A DNA stretch of 64,000 bases from contig NZ_JAQNDM010000002.1 in NCBI RefSeq assembly GCF_028368975.1, positions 9,852,425 to 9,916,424 of the forward strand. The letters are read 5' to 3'. Shown one piece after another: positions 33,371 through 42,492 of this stretch; the first letter of the stretch is position 1; the number at the start of each line of letters is the position of its first letter. A program made the translations under genes and the position numbers. Under the pieces are notes generated by a model that was not told where the DNA came from, did not search any database, and saw nothing but the letters and a program-made list of their open reading frames with translations. Source of the stretch: Stigmatella ashevillena. GTDB lineage: Bacteria; Myxococcota; Myxococcia; Myxococcales; Myxococcaceae.

Positions 33371-33384
33371 CCCCAACGATGGGG
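33371..33384. promoter_or_regulatory. Inverted repeat before the Crp-like gene
   Basis: CCCCA-ACGA-TGGGG, 22 bp upstream of ATG 33406. It could be an operator or a 5' UTR hairpin for the regulator gene. TTGACC and TTGACT hexamers flank it, but no matching -10 is clear. Confidence 0.3.
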
Positions 33385-33405
33385 ACTGGTTGACTCGGAA
33401 TTCAG

Positions 33406-34056
33406 ATGGGCGCCGAGGAAACCCTTTTTCAGCGGTTCGGGCAGGAATTCCCCAAGGGCACGGTCCTCTTCCAGGAGGGCGAGCCTGGCAAGGACATGTT
33501 CGTCTTGCAGTCCGGGAAGATCACCATCTCCAAGAAGGTGCGGGAGGTGGAGAAGCACCTGGCCGTGCTGGGCCCGGGCGAGTTCTTCGGGGAGATGGCC
33601 ATCATCTCCAACAAGCCGCGCAACGCCACCGCCACGGTGACGGAGGATGCGAAGCTGCTGGTCATCGACTCGAAGACCTTCGAGGGGATGATCCGCGGCA
33701 ACTCCGAGATCGCCGTGCGGATGATCAAGAAGCTGGCCGAGCGGCTCTCGGAGATGTCCGCCCAGATCGAGAACCTCATGCACTCGGATCCCGCAAGCCG
33801 GGTGGTGCATCAGATTCTCCACGTCTGCCAGTCCCGGGGCCGCCCGGTGGAAGAAGGCATCGAGGTGGACTTCTCCCCGCGCGAGCTGCCGCAGCAGTTG
33901 GGGGTGGGCGAGCCGGCGATCCGGCTCATGCTGGACCGCCTGGAGCGCGCGGGCCTCATCGAACGCAGGGGTGACAGCCTCATCGTGTACGAAACGGCCC
34001 GGCTGCACGACTTCCTCCAGTATCTGGAGATGAAGTGGAAGTTCGGAGACCTCTAG
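33406..34056 (+). CDS. Crp/Fnr-type cyclic-nucleotide-binding regulator
   Basis: 216 residues. cNMP-binding jelly roll occupies ~1-120 (FPKGTVLFQEGEPGKDMFVL, LGPGEFFGEMAIISNKPRNA; the GE-M-ALL-like phosphate cassette reads GEMAII...PRNATA). A dimer helix follows, then a C-terminal winged helix (PRELPQQLGVGEPAIRLMLD). The PRNA cassette is consistent with cyclic nucleotide binding. No Cys Fe-S cluster. The next gene starts at the base after its stop and encodes a metallo-hydrolase of the cNMP phosphodiesterase type, so sensor and degradation may be linked. Confidence 0.85.
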   Translation: MGAEETLFQRFGQEFPKGTVLFQEGEPGKDMFVLQSGKITISKKVREVEKHLAVLGPGEFFGEMAIISNKPRNATATVTEDAKLLVIDSKTFEGMIRGNSEIAVRMIKKLAERLSEMSAQIENLMHSDPASRVVHQILHVCQSRGRPVEEGIEVDFSPRELPQQLGVGEPAIRLMLDRLERAGLIERRGDSLIVYETARLHDFLQYLEMKWKFGDL

Positions 34057-34812
34057 GTGAAGCTGAAAGTCCTCGGATGTCATGGTGGCGAGCTGCCCTC
34101 GTGCCGGACCACCTGCTTCCTCCTGGATGAGGTGCTCGCGCTGGACGCGGGCGCCCTCACCAGCTCGCTGTCGCTCGAGCAGCTCTGCAAGGTGGATGAC
34201 ATCCTCATCGGGCACAGCCACTTCGATCACACCAAGGATCTGCCGCTGCTGGCCGACCTGGTCATCGGTCGGCGCGAGCACCCTGTCACCATCCATGCCT
34301 CGCGGGAGTGCGCCCGGTCGCTGCGCAACTCCATGTTCAACAACGAGCTGTGGCCGGACTTCACCCGCATCCCCACGCGCAAGGCGCCGGTGCTGCGCAT
34401 CAAGCCGTTCCGGGCGGGCAGCACCTTCCAGATTGGCCCCTACACGGTGCAGTCCGTGCCGGTGAGCCACCCGGTGGAGTCCTGCGGCTTCATCATCACC
34501 CGGGGCAAGACGGCCTTGGCCATGAGCGGTGACACTGGCCCCACGGACCGGCTGTGGAAGGCGCTCAATCAGGCGAAGAACCTCAAGGCGCTGCTGGTGG
34601 AGACGAGCTTTCCCAACGCATTGCAGCAGTTGGCGGACCTGTCCGGGCACCTGACGCCGCGCACGCTCCAGTCGGAGCTGGCCAAGTTCAACCGGAATGG
34701 CACCGAGGTGCTCCTCTACCACCTCAAGCCCGCCTTCGTGAGCCAGCTCAAGCGGGAGCTGGCGGGGCTGCCCGTGGAAATCCTGGAGCTGGGGGACAGC
34801 TTCGAGTTCTGA
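34057..34812 (+). CDS. Metallo-beta-lactamase fold, class II cNMP PDE-like
   Basis: 251 residues from GTG 34057. Zinc motif IGHSHFDHTKDLPLLADL (HxHxDH), then VPVSHPVESCGFIIT (His), ALAMSGDTGPTDRLW (Asp) and C-terminal LLYHLKPAF (His). The overall pattern, including early LDAGALTSSLSL, resembles class II 3',5'-cyclic nucleotide phosphodiesterases (CpdP/PDE1 type). Ribosome-binding site lies in the tail of the Crp-like gene. Hydrolysis of the regulator's own ligand is an attractive inference. Confidence 0.75.
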   Translation: MKLKVLGCHGGELPSCRTTCFLLDEVLALDAGALTSSLSLEQLCKVDDILIGHSHFDHTKDLPLLADLVIGRREHPVTIHASRECARSLRNSMFNNELWPDFTRIPTRKAPVLRIKPFRAGSTFQIGPYTVQSVPVSHPVESCGFIITRGKTALAMSGDTGPTDRLWKALNQAKNLKALLVETSFPNALQQLADLSGHLTPRTLQSELAKFNRNGTEVLLYHLKPAFVSQLKRELAGLPVEILELGDSFEF

Positions 34813-34863
34813 AGAACCTGGGGGTTGACGTGAGGGCCAAGGCGGACTAACCCGGCGCCTCCC

Positions 34864-35715
34864 ATGGCCTGGTTCTCCAAGAAGCCCCGTATCGCCGCCC
34901 GCCAGGAGCCCACCGAGGAGCAAGCGCCTTCTCGGATGCAGGGCCTGTGGGCCAAGTGCGAAAACTGCGACGAGATCATCTACCGGCAAGAGCTGGAGAA
35001 GAACATCATGGTGTGCCCGCACTGCGAGCACCACCATCCCTGGTCCGCGCGCGCCCGGCTGGCCGGGCTGCTGGATCCGGACAGCTTCGAGGAGTTCGAC
35101 AAGGAGCTGGAGCCGCAGGATCCGCTCGGGTTCAGCGACTCCAAGAAGTACAAGGACCGGTTGAAGTCCACGCGCAAGAACCTTGAGGAGAATGACGCGT
35201 TCATCTCCGGCGTGGGCCGCATCGAAGGCCACCCCGTCTCCGTGGGGTGCTTCGTCTTCGAGTTCATGGGCGGCTCCATGGGCTCGGTGGTGGGCGAGAA
35301 GGTGACGCGCGTCTTCGAGCGCGCGTACGAGCTGAAATACCCCGCCATCATCTTCTCGGCCTCGGGTGGCGCCCGCATGCAGGAGGGCATCTTCTCCCTC
35401 ATGCAGATGGCCAAGACGTCCGCGGCCATTGCCCGCTTCCGCAACGGCAACAAGCCCTACGTCTCCGTGCTGTTGCACCCGACGACGGGCGGCGTGGCGG
35501 CGTCCTTCGCGTGGCTGGGGGACATCATCCTCGCCGAGCCCAAGGCGCTCATCGGCTTCGCGGGCCCGCGCGTCATCGAGCAGACCATCCGCCAGAAGCT
35601 CCCTGAGGGCTTCCAGCGCTCCGAGTTCCTGCTGGAGCATGGGATGATCGACGCCATCGTCCCGCGCAAGGAGATGCGCTCGCGTCTGAGCCAGCTCCTG
35701 CGGATGGTGGGCTGA
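34864..35715 (+). CDS. accD: Acetyl-CoA carboxylase carboxyltransferase beta
   Basis: 283 residues. The N-terminal zinc ribbon KCENCDEIIY...VCPHCEHHHP (Cys ~31-53) is followed by the carboxyltransferase core: FVFEFMGGSMGSVVGEK, IIFSASGGARMQEGIFSLM, YVSVLLHPTTGGVAASFA and LIGFAGPRVIEQTI. It makes malonyl-CoA with AccA/B/C, encoded elsewhere. It is followed 11 bp later by folC, a conserved pairing in many bacteria. Confidence 0.97.
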   Translation: MAWFSKKPRIAARQEPTEEQAPSRMQGLWAKCENCDEIIYRQELEKNIMVCPHCEHHHPWSARARLAGLLDPDSFEEFDKELEPQDPLGFSDSKKYKDRLKSTRKNLEENDAFISGVGRIEGHPVSVGCFVFEFMGGSMGSVVGEKVTRVFERAYELKYPAIIFSASGGARMQEGIFSLMQMAKTSAAIARFRNGNKPYVSVLLHPTTGGVAASFAWLGDIILAEPKALIGFAGPRVIEQTIRQKLPEGFQRSEFLLEHGMIDAIVPRKEMRSRLSQLLRMVG

Positions 35716-35726
35716 GCACCCACGGC

Positions 35727-37034
35727 ATGTCGCTGCCGCGCACGCCGGAAGAGGCGTTGGGCTTCCTCGCGGGGCTCAACCCGTCCGGCATCAAGCTGGG
35801 TCTGGAGCGGGTGCGCGAAGCGCTCGCCGCCCTGGGCCATCCAGAACGCCAGTACCCTTCGCTCCACGTCGCGGGCACCAACGGCAAGGGCAGTACCTGT
35901 GCCTTCGCCACCGCGGCCCTGAGCGCCGCGGGGCACCGGGTGGGGCTCTACACGTCGCCCCACCTGGCCTGCGTCAACGAGCGCTTCCAGGTGGCGGGGG
36001 CGGACATCTCCGATGAAGTGTTGGGGCGCCGCATCCTCGAGGTCCTGGCGCGCTACCCGGACGCCGCGCACACGCCCGCCCCCCTCACGTACTTCGAGTT
36101 CGCCACGGTGGTGGCGCTCTGGCATTTCGCCCAGGAGCGCGTCTCGGTGGCCGTGCTGGAGACGGGCCTCGGGGGCCGGCTGGACGCCACCAACACCGTC
36201 ACACCGCTCGTCACGGCCATCACCCCCGTGTCGTTCGATCACATGGACTACCTGGGCAATACCTTGGAGGCCATCGCGGGCGAGAAGGCCGGCATCCTCA
36301 AGCCCGGCGTGCCCGGGGTGCTCAGCCGCCAGGAGCCCGAGGCCCTGCGGGCCCTCTGCCGAGTGGCGGATGAAGTGGGGGCCCCGGTTCTGCTGGAGGA
36401 CAGGGACTTCGCCCTAACAGGCGAGAAGGAGGGGACGTTCGGTTACCGGGGCGCGCGATACCAGCTCGCGGGCCTCTCGCTTGCCCTGCGAGGCCCTCAC
36501 CAGCGGCAGAACGCGGCGGTGGCCCTGGCCGCGCTGGAACAGTTGGATGCCCGGGGCGTGGCGGTGTCCGCCGAGGCGGCACGCGCGGGTCTGGCCTCCG
36601 CGCGCTGGCCGGGACGCCTGGAGGAGCTGGGCAGCCAACCGCCCGTCCTCCTGGATGGCGCCCACAACCCCGCGGGGGTGAAGGTCCTGCTGGCCTCACT
36701 GGACGCCCTGTATCCAGGCAGGAGCCTGCACGCGGTCTTTGGAGTCGTCGCCGACAAGGATCGGGGGCCAATGATGCGAGGCCTTTTTCCCCGGTGTGCC
36801 TCCGTTCATCTCGCTCCCCTGGACACCCCGCGCTCCCTGGCGCCCGAGAAGTACTTGCCCGAAGCTCAAGCGCTCTGTGCGGATGTGTATGCCCATGCCT
36901 CCCTGGAAGAGGCCCTGGCAGGCGCCAGGGCCCGGGCTCAGCCAAGCGATGTCATTCTCTGCACGGGCTCGTTGTTTCTCATCGGCGCTATTCGCTCTCA
37001 GATCATGAGAAACCTTGGCGCAATACACAGATGA
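35727..37034 (+). CDS. folC: Folylpolyglutamate / dihydrofolate synthase
   Basis: 435 residues. P-loop VAGTNGKGSTCAFATAAL (~48-65), omega-loop region LYTSPHLACVNERFQVAG, LETGLGGRLDATN, VSFDHMDYLGNTLEAIAGEK, and C-terminal LLDGAHNPAGVKVL. It adds glutamates to folates in the cytosol. Length and motifs are normal. It is second in the accD-folC pair. Confidence 0.95.
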   Translation: MSLPRTPEEALGFLAGLNPSGIKLGLERVREALAALGHPERQYPSLHVAGTNGKGSTCAFATAALSAAGHRVGLYTSPHLACVNERFQVAGADISDEVLGRRILEVLARYPDAAHTPAPLTYFEFATVVALWHFAQERVSVAVLETGLGGRLDATNTVTPLVTAITPVSFDHMDYLGNTLEAIAGEKAGILKPGVPGVLSRQEPEALRALCRVADEVGAPVLLEDRDFALTGEKEGTFGYRGARYQLAGLSLALRGPHQRQNAAVALAALEQLDARGVAVSAEAARAGLASARWPGRLEELGSQPPVLLDGAHNPAGVKVLLASLDALYPGRSLHAVFGVVADKDRGPMMRGLFPRCASVHLAPLDTPRSLAPEKYLPEAQALCADVYAHASLEEALAGARARAQPSDVILCTGSLFLIGAIRSQIMRNLGAIHR

Positions 37035-37049
37035 GCATAAGTTTGAAAC

Positions 37050-38327
37050 ATGCGTCTCCCGGATGACTGGAGAGTCGAGGCCTCGGGGCCGCGAATACCC
37101 ACCGTCGACGAGGTCGACTTCCGGGCGCTGTATCAAAAGACGAACTACGTCGTAGAGACGGCGGACGGCTGGTCGCTGGTGATGACGCGGTACCGGCCCG
37201 TGAAGCAGCCGTTCCCTCAACCGCTCTTCGGCGAGACGCTGTTGATGGTTCACGGTTTCTCGCAGAACCGGCACGCCTGGACGAGCGGTCAGTTCGTCAA
37301 GAACCTGCTCTTCTTTGGTGCGGACATTCACATCCTGGAGCTGCGCGGCCACGGCAAGAGTTCCATTGCTTTCCAGCGTGAGAGGGCCCAGCGCTTCCAT
37401 CGGCCGCTGCCTCCGGATCTCGACTACGGCTGGGACATCGACAGCTATTTCCTCTACGACTTGCCCGCGGCCGTCTCCGGGGTGAAGCGCATCACCCGGC
37501 GGGACCGGATCTTCTACTGCGGACACTCCATGGGCGGGATGCTCGGCTATGGCTATGCCGGCATCCACAATGACTTCGAGGGGCTCATCACCATCGGCTC
37601 CCCCGCGGACCTGGGACGGGGCTTCTTCCTGCTGAAGGCCCTGGCACTCACGGCCCCGGCCGTCGGAGGGCTGGTGGACATGACCCTGGGGGGCGTTAAC
37701 GCGCAGCGCCGGTTGAGCCACCTGGGCTGGTCCGCCGTGGCGCGCGGCGCGGGGTGGGTGAGCCGGGAGCTGGGCCAGCGCCTCGCGCCCCAGGTGGAGC
37801 CCAACCCGGCAACCTTCCGGTACGTGCCCGTGGATGCCTGGCTGAAGTATGCGGAGAAGCAGCTGGCCCGGGCGGAGGGGCATGCGCTCTATGAGCGCCT
37901 CGCCACGCGCGTCAACCGGTTGAGCAACCCCGCTCGTGTCAGCGCCCATGACATCCGCTGGCTCTTGCGAGAGGGCGGCGAGCGCGAGCCGCGCAAGGTG
38001 CTGGAGCAGTTCGCCCGCTGGATCCGTCGCGGGGAGATGGTCTGCTACCGCACCGATTACGACTTCAAGCGCGGTTTTTCGAAGATCAAGATCCCCATGG
38101 CCATCATCTTCGGGGACATGGATCCGCTCGCCTCGGTGGAATCCACTCGGAGTGTCTACCGGGCCGCCCAGAGCGAGTACCTGCTGTGGCGCCCCGTGAA
38201 GGGCAACAGCCACGTCGAGCTGACGATGGGGCACGACATCCGGCAGATCTGCTACGACATCAAGAACCTTATTGAGTACGCGCGGACCCACCGCGCGCAC
38301 TCACCGGTGCTGCCGCGCATTCGTTAG
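37050..38327 (+). CDS. Alpha/beta hydrolase
   Basis: 425 residues. Oxyanion strand LLMVHGFSQNRHAW, ILELRGHGKSS and nucleophile elbow FYCGHSMGGMLGYG (Ser ~158). The late Asp is in AIIFGDMDPLASVE and the His in KGNSHVELTMGHD, completing a Ser-Asp-His triad. There is a large helical cap between residues ~190 and 310. No signal peptide. The family includes lipases and polyester or polyhydroxyalkanoate enzymes; the substrate is unknown. It begins 15 bp after folC. Confidence 0.85.
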   Translation: MRLPDDWRVEASGPRIPTVDEVDFRALYQKTNYVVETADGWSLVMTRYRPVKQPFPQPLFGETLLMVHGFSQNRHAWTSGQFVKNLLFFGADIHILELRGHGKSSIAFQRERAQRFHRPLPPDLDYGWDIDSYFLYDLPAAVSGVKRITRRDRIFYCGHSMGGMLGYGYAGIHNDFEGLITIGSPADLGRGFFLLKALALTAPAVGGLVDMTLGGVNAQRRLSHLGWSAVARGAGWVSRELGQRLAPQVEPNPATFRYVPVDAWLKYAEKQLARAEGHALYERLATRVNRLSNPARVSAHDIRWLLREGGEREPRKVLEQFARWIRRGEMVCYRTDYDFKRGFSKIKIPMAIIFGDMDPLASVESTRSVYRAAQSEYLLWRPVKGNSHVELTMGHDIRQICYDIKNLIEYARTHRAHSPVLPRIR

Positions 38328-38410
38328 GGTTCCGGCAGACAGCATCAATGGAAAATTGGAGCCCCCGAGGGCTTGCTCTACATTGACGCCCTCTCAGAAG
38401 GGAACAGTCG

Positions 38411-39817
38411 ATGAAGGCCTATGCGGTGGCCGTGGTGGGCTGGGTGTTGCTGCCCCTGCTCGCACTCGCGCAGGAGAAGGCGGCGCTGAACTCCATCACC
38501 CGCGTGACGGTGAATGGCGGCGTGGTGGAGATTGCTGGCAGTCAGAAGCCGAGCTTCACCACCTTCACCATGACGGACCCTCCGCGGCTCGTCATCGATA
38601 TCTCCGGCGCGGTGCTCACCGGCGTTCCCGAGGAAATTCCGGCCCGGGGCGGAGGCGTGACGGGGTTGCGCACGGCCAACTACGGCTCGGAGGCGACGGC
38701 CGTGGCGCGCGTGCTGATCGGCTACGAGCGGGACGTGGAGACGGACATCCAAGTGTCCAACCACGTCCTCTTCGTCAAGGTGCTGGAGGAGGGCAGCCAG
38801 GCCGTGGCCCAGGCGCGGCCCTTCGAGAGCGAGCAGGCCCCCGCGCAAGGAAGTGGCACGGCAGCCGAGCCTGCTTCGCCGGATGCTGCCCAGGCCAGCG
38901 CGGCGGCGCAGGCCGACCGGGAGGCCCAGGACAAGGCGGCGACCCAGGCCAGTGCGGCGGCGCGGGCCGACCGGGAGGCCCAGGACAAGGCCACGGCGCA
39001 AGAGGAGGAGACACGGCGCCGGGCCCAGGAGACGGCGGCCGCCGAGAAGAAGCGGCAGGAGGAAGCGGCGCAGGCTCAGGCCAAGCGCCAGGAAGAGGCG
39101 AAGCAGCGCGAGGAGACGGCCCGGGCGCAAGCCGAGGCCCGCAAGGCCGCGGAGGCCGAGGAGAAGCAGCGGCAGAAAGAGGAAGCGCAGGCCAAGCGTC
39201 AGGCGGAGGCTGAGGAGAAGCAGCGCAAGCAGGACGAGGCGCGTGCGCAGGCCGAGGCCCGCAAGGCCGCGGAGGCCGAGGAGAAGCAGCGGCAGAAAGA
39301 GGAAGCGCAGGCCAAGCGTCAGGCGGAGGCCGAGGAGAAGCAGCGCAAGCAGGACGAGGCGCGTGCGCAGGCCGAGGCCCGCAGGAGCGCCCAGGCCGAG
39401 GAAAAACGGCGTCAGCCGCAGGAGCCCCGCGTGGCCAGCGCCGAGCCCCCTGCCCGCGAGGTGCCACGCGAGTCAGAGGCCGCGCCGGGAATCTCCGAGA
39501 AGCGGAAGACGCTGGAGATTGTCGGCTTCCAACAGCGCACGGGCTCCTCGCGTGTGTACATCCGCACGAACGAGCGTGTTCAGTATAAGGTTTCCCAGAG
39601 CGACAGGGAGATCCTCCTCGAGCTGGAGAACACGCAGATCGGCAAGGGCAACAACACCCGTGCGCTCGACACGTCCTTCTTCGACACCGCCGTCTCCCGG
39701 GTGGATCCCATCGCGGGCCCAGGCCGCTCCGTGCGCGTTTCCATCCGGCTCAAGGAGCCGGTGTCCGTCCAGACGCGCCAGGAGGGCAACACCATCTCCT
39801 TGGATTTCCCCCGCTAA
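38411..39817 (+). CDS. AMIN-domain envelope protein with coiled-coil repeat
   Basis: 468 residues. Signal peptide MKAYAVAVVGWVLLPLLALA. The N-terminal AMIN domain (ITRVTVNGGVVEIAGSQKP, PRLVIDISGAVL, RVLIGYERD) binds peptidoglycan in PilQ and amidases. A long charged coiled coil (~150-345) of Ala/Glu/Lys/Gln includes two 40-residue tandem repeats. A second AMIN-like domain (~365-468: GSSRVYIRTNERVQYKVSQ, SVRVSIRLKEP) closes it. It probably spans the periplasm. The lptD gene begins 15 bp downstream. Confidence 0.8.
   Translation: MKAYAVAVVGWVLLPLLALAQEKAALNSITRVTVNGGVVEIAGSQKPSFTTFTMTDPPRLVIDISGAVLTGVPEEIPARGGGVTGLRTANYGSEATAVARVLIGYERDVETDIQVSNHVLFVKVLEEGSQAVAQARPFESEQAPAQGSGTAAEPASPDAAQASAAAQADREAQDKAATQASAAARADREAQDKATAQEEETRRRAQETAAAEKKRQEEAAQAQAKRQEEAKQREETARAQAEARKAAEAEEKQRQKEEAQAKRQAEAEEKQRKQDEARAQAEARKAAEAEEKQRQKEEAQAKRQAEAEEKQRKQDEARAQAEARRSAQAEEKRRQPQEPRVASAEPPAREVPRESEAAPGISEKRKTLEIVGFQQRTGSSRVYIRTNERVQYKVSQSDREILLELENTQIGKGNNTRALDTSFFDTAVSRVDPIAGPGRSVRVSIRLKEPVSVQTRQEGNTISLDFPR
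39131..39370 (+). repeat. Two 120-bp tandem repeats inside AMIN gene
   Basis: Units 39131-39250 and 39251-39370 differ by only about one base (GAGGCTGAG versus GAGGCCGAG), with a partial third unit from 39371. They encode 40 residues of coiled coil (residues 241-320). The near-identity at silent positions indicates a recent duplication, so length may vary between strains. Confidence 0.9.
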
Positions 39818-39832
39818 GCGGAGCGATGAGCC

Positions 39833-42424
39833 GTGTCGCCGCGTCCTCGCGGCGGCCTCTCGCGCGGATGGGCCATGAGTCTCCTCCTTCCGGTCACCGT
39901 GGCGCTGCTCGTGTCGGCGCAGATTCCCCTGGCGACTCAGCTCCAGCTTCCCACCGGGGAGACGGTCGAGGTGACCGCGGATCTCGTGGTCTCCGAGCCA
40001 GAACGCCAATTGCTCATCGCCCGCGGCCACACGCAGTTGCGCACGGGCGGGACGGTGCTGCGCGCGGACGAGGTGACGTACGACCGGGGGGCGCAGAAGG
40101 TGAGCGCCACCGGCGGGGTGATGTTCGTCAGCGGCCTGTTCGCCGCGGTGGCGGATGCCGTGACGGTGGACCTGGAGTCCAATGAGGCCACCGTCGAGGG
40201 CGGCCTCTTCATGCAGAAGCGCAACGTCACCCCGGAAGCGCTGGCGGCCGCGGAGACGCCCCAGCAACTGCGCGAGATGGGCGAGACCCCCGTGCTCATG
40301 CGCGGCACGCGCATCCGGCGCACGGAGGCCAACACCTTCGTGGTGGAGGATCTCGTCTTCAACCCATGCGCGTGTGGCCCCGGGGAGCCGAACTGGCGGC
40401 TGGAGGCCCGGGACGCATCCATCGTCATGGGCGAGCGGGCCATCCTCACCTGGCCGGTCGTCTACCTCTATTCGGTGCCAGTGTTCGCGCTGCCCTGGCT
40501 GTACCTGCCGTTGGCCGAGCGGCGCACCGGCCTGCTCATGCCCCGCCCGAGCACCTCCAGCCTCGGCGGTTTCGGCATCGAGCAGCCAGTCTTCATCACG
40601 CTGGGGCGCAGCTACGATCTCACCGTCACGCCGGGTTACTACACGGGGGCCTCCCAGGAGACGCACGATCTGGGCAACGGGACGCTCCGCAAGGAGCCGC
40701 GCTACGTGGGCATCCGCGGCCCGCGCCTGCTGACGGAGTTCCGCTACGTCCCCAGCGAGCGCACCCGGGGCCGGGCGACGCTCGGCTTCATCTACGACTT
40801 GCAGCCCCTCCGGGACCCGCGCACGGGGGCCTTCTTCCGGGAGGGGAACCAACCCGTGGGAGCGGCCATCACCCAGGCGCGCGGGCTGCGCGGCGAGGCG
40901 TCCTGGCAGCACATCCAGGAGATGGACCAGGGGTTCTCCAACCGGGTGGATGCCGCCTTCGTCTCCGATGGGTACTTCACGCGGGATCTCACCGCGGACG
41001 TCGTCGCCCGCGAGAACCAGTACCTGCGGAGCACCGGTTCGATCTCCCACCGGGGAGAGGAACACTCCCTCGGCCTGGAGGTGGCCATTCGCCAGGACAT
41101 CCGCTGGGCCTATTCGTTTCTCCGGGAGGACCGGGTGCCCGCGGCGGCGGATCCTCTCCGGCCCGTTCTTCGCGGCCCCCGCACCTTCCAGAAGCTGCCC
41201 GCCCTCACGCTCTCGCTGCCCGAGCGGCGCCTGGGCAAGCGGTGGGCCCTGGGGATGCGCATGGAGTTCAGCCGCCTGTCTCCCCTGACCGAGCGGTTCG
41301 GGGACGAGGGAGAGGATGGCCTCTTCGACGCCTCGGGTGCCCAGGTCGTGCTCGGGCCCGAGGGCGTGCCCCAGGCCCTTGCGGATCCGGCGCAGGCCAA
41401 CGGGCGCTTCGATGCCTCGGATCGCGAGGCGCGGAACCGGTTGGATCTCTTCCCCCGGCTCTCCACGTCCTTCGGATGGGGGTCCTTTGCCCGGGTGACG
41501 CCTGCGGTCGCGCTGCGGCAGGACTTCTATGTGGGAGAAGTCTCGGGCCACCTCGCCCAGCGGGGATACCCCATGGTGGATCTCCAGGTGGATTCCGAGC
41601 TGGCCCGGAGCTACGTCCGCTCGGAGGCCACCTACCGTCACACCCTCACGCCCTCGGTCCACCTGCGCTATGTCCCCGGCGTGTGGGGTGGGGTGCCGCC
41701 GCCGGGGGCCTCGCCGGGGGGGGCGGCCCAGCGCTACGACGAGATCGACTCGGCGCTGCCCGTGGGGCTCAGCGGTCAGGACGAAGGCTTCCTGCACGCC
41801 GTGGTGGAAGTGACCCAGTCCCTACAACTGAAAAAAGGACAGTCACTGCGTGAACCCCTCCGGTTGCATGTGGGCCAGGGGTTTGATCTGACCCGTTATG
41901 CGCCCCTGTGGAAGGAGGCGAGCAACCAGCAGGCGCCCGTCCTGCGAGACACGTTCGCGCGGTTGCTCGCCCGTGTCGGTATTTTCAGCGCCGCCGCGTT
42001 GGTCCGTTATGACACTCAGAGCGCTCAGATTGCTCAACTCAGCGCAGAGGCCAATGTAGACAATGGGCGGGGCGGGGCGCTGTATGCACGATATGACGAC
42101 TTGCTCGCGGTGGGTTCGGATCGACTCCGCCGGGGGATCGATGCCTTGGTTGGTCCGTCGTCGGAGAGCCGGGCGCGTGCTCAGCTTCTGACCGCTGGAG
42201 GACGTTTGACGCTCGGCATCGGACTCGGTCTGCGGTACGAAGCCATCGTGCAGCCGCTCGTCAAACAGCAGTCTCCACTGGCACAGCAGATCCTGGGTGT
42301 GTCATATGGGCCTGCCTGCGACTGCTGGCGCATCGAGGGGGTTGCCACGCTGCGGCGGGGTCAGAAGCTGCCCGATTTCGGGGTGAATTTTGATGTGACC
42401 GGCTTCGGATCCTTTGGGTCTTGA
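39833..42424 (+). CDS. lptD: LPS-assembly protein LptD
   Basis: GTG 39833 gives 863 residues; ATG 39875 would start right at the signal peptide. The N-terminal OstA/LptA-like jelly roll (VVSEPERQLLIARGHTQLRT, VLRADEVTYDRGAQKV) is followed by the LptD junction PCACGPGEPNWRLEARDA and VPVFALPWLYLPLAERRTG. A C-terminal beta-barrel of alternating aromatic strands makes up the rest. It inserts LPS in the outer membrane with LptE. The family's paired Cys are only partly visible (CAC, CDC). Same operon as the AMIN protein. Confidence 0.88.
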   Translation: MSPRPRGGLSRGWAMSLLLPVTVALLVSAQIPLATQLQLPTGETVEVTADLVVSEPERQLLIARGHTQLRTGGTVLRADEVTYDRGAQKVSATGGVMFVSGLFAAVADAVTVDLESNEATVEGGLFMQKRNVTPEALAAAETPQQLREMGETPVLMRGTRIRRTEANTFVVEDLVFNPCACGPGEPNWRLEARDASIVMGERAILTWPVVYLYSVPVFALPWLYLPLAERRTGLLMPRPSTSSLGGFGIEQPVFITLGRSYDLTVTPGYYTGASQETHDLGNGTLRKEPRYVGIRGPRLLTEFRYVPSERTRGRATLGFIYDLQPLRDPRTGAFFREGNQPVGAAITQARGLRGEASWQHIQEMDQGFSNRVDAAFVSDGYFTRDLTADVVARENQYLRSTGSISHRGEEHSLGLEVAIRQDIRWAYSFLREDRVPAAADPLRPVLRGPRTFQKLPALTLSLPERRLGKRWALGMRMEFSRLSPLTERFGDEGEDGLFDASGAQVVLGPEGVPQALADPAQANGRFDASDREARNRLDLFPRLSTSFGWGSFARVTPAVALRQDFYVGEVSGHLAQRGYPMVDLQVDSELARSYVRSEATYRHTLTPSVHLRYVPGVWGGVPPPGASPGGAAQRYDEIDSALPVGLSGQDEGFLHAVVEVTQSLQLKKGQSLREPLRLHVGQGFDLTRYAPLWKEASNQQAPVLRDTFARLLARVGIFSAAALVRYDTQSAQIAQLSAEANVDNGRGGALYARYDDLLAVGSDRLRRGIDALVGPSSESRARAQLLTAGGRLTLGIGLGLRYEAIVQPLVKQQSPLAQQILGVSYGPACDCWRIEGVATLRRGQKLPDFGVNFDVTGFGSFGS

Positions 42425-42492
42425 TTCGGACCTCGAAGTTGACGCACAGAGGAATTCCGAAACGCCCTCAGTTGTTTTAATTACCCAGTCAA

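Noticed and set aside
32281-35640. A single 1119-residue open frame on the minus strand
   Set aside because: Only the part up to 33315 is purM. The rest lies antisense to the Crp-like, phosphodiesterase and accD genes and is His/Leu/Arg-rich, as expected of GC-rich shadow frames.
38330-38410. Sigma-54 promoter before the AMIN gene
   Set aside because: TGGAGC and TTGCTC occur but with the wrong GG-to-GC spacing for a -24/-12 promoter.
39473-41797. 774-residue minus-strand frame
   Set aside because: Antisense to lptD and the AMIN gene. The lptD translation carries the conserved family junction motifs.
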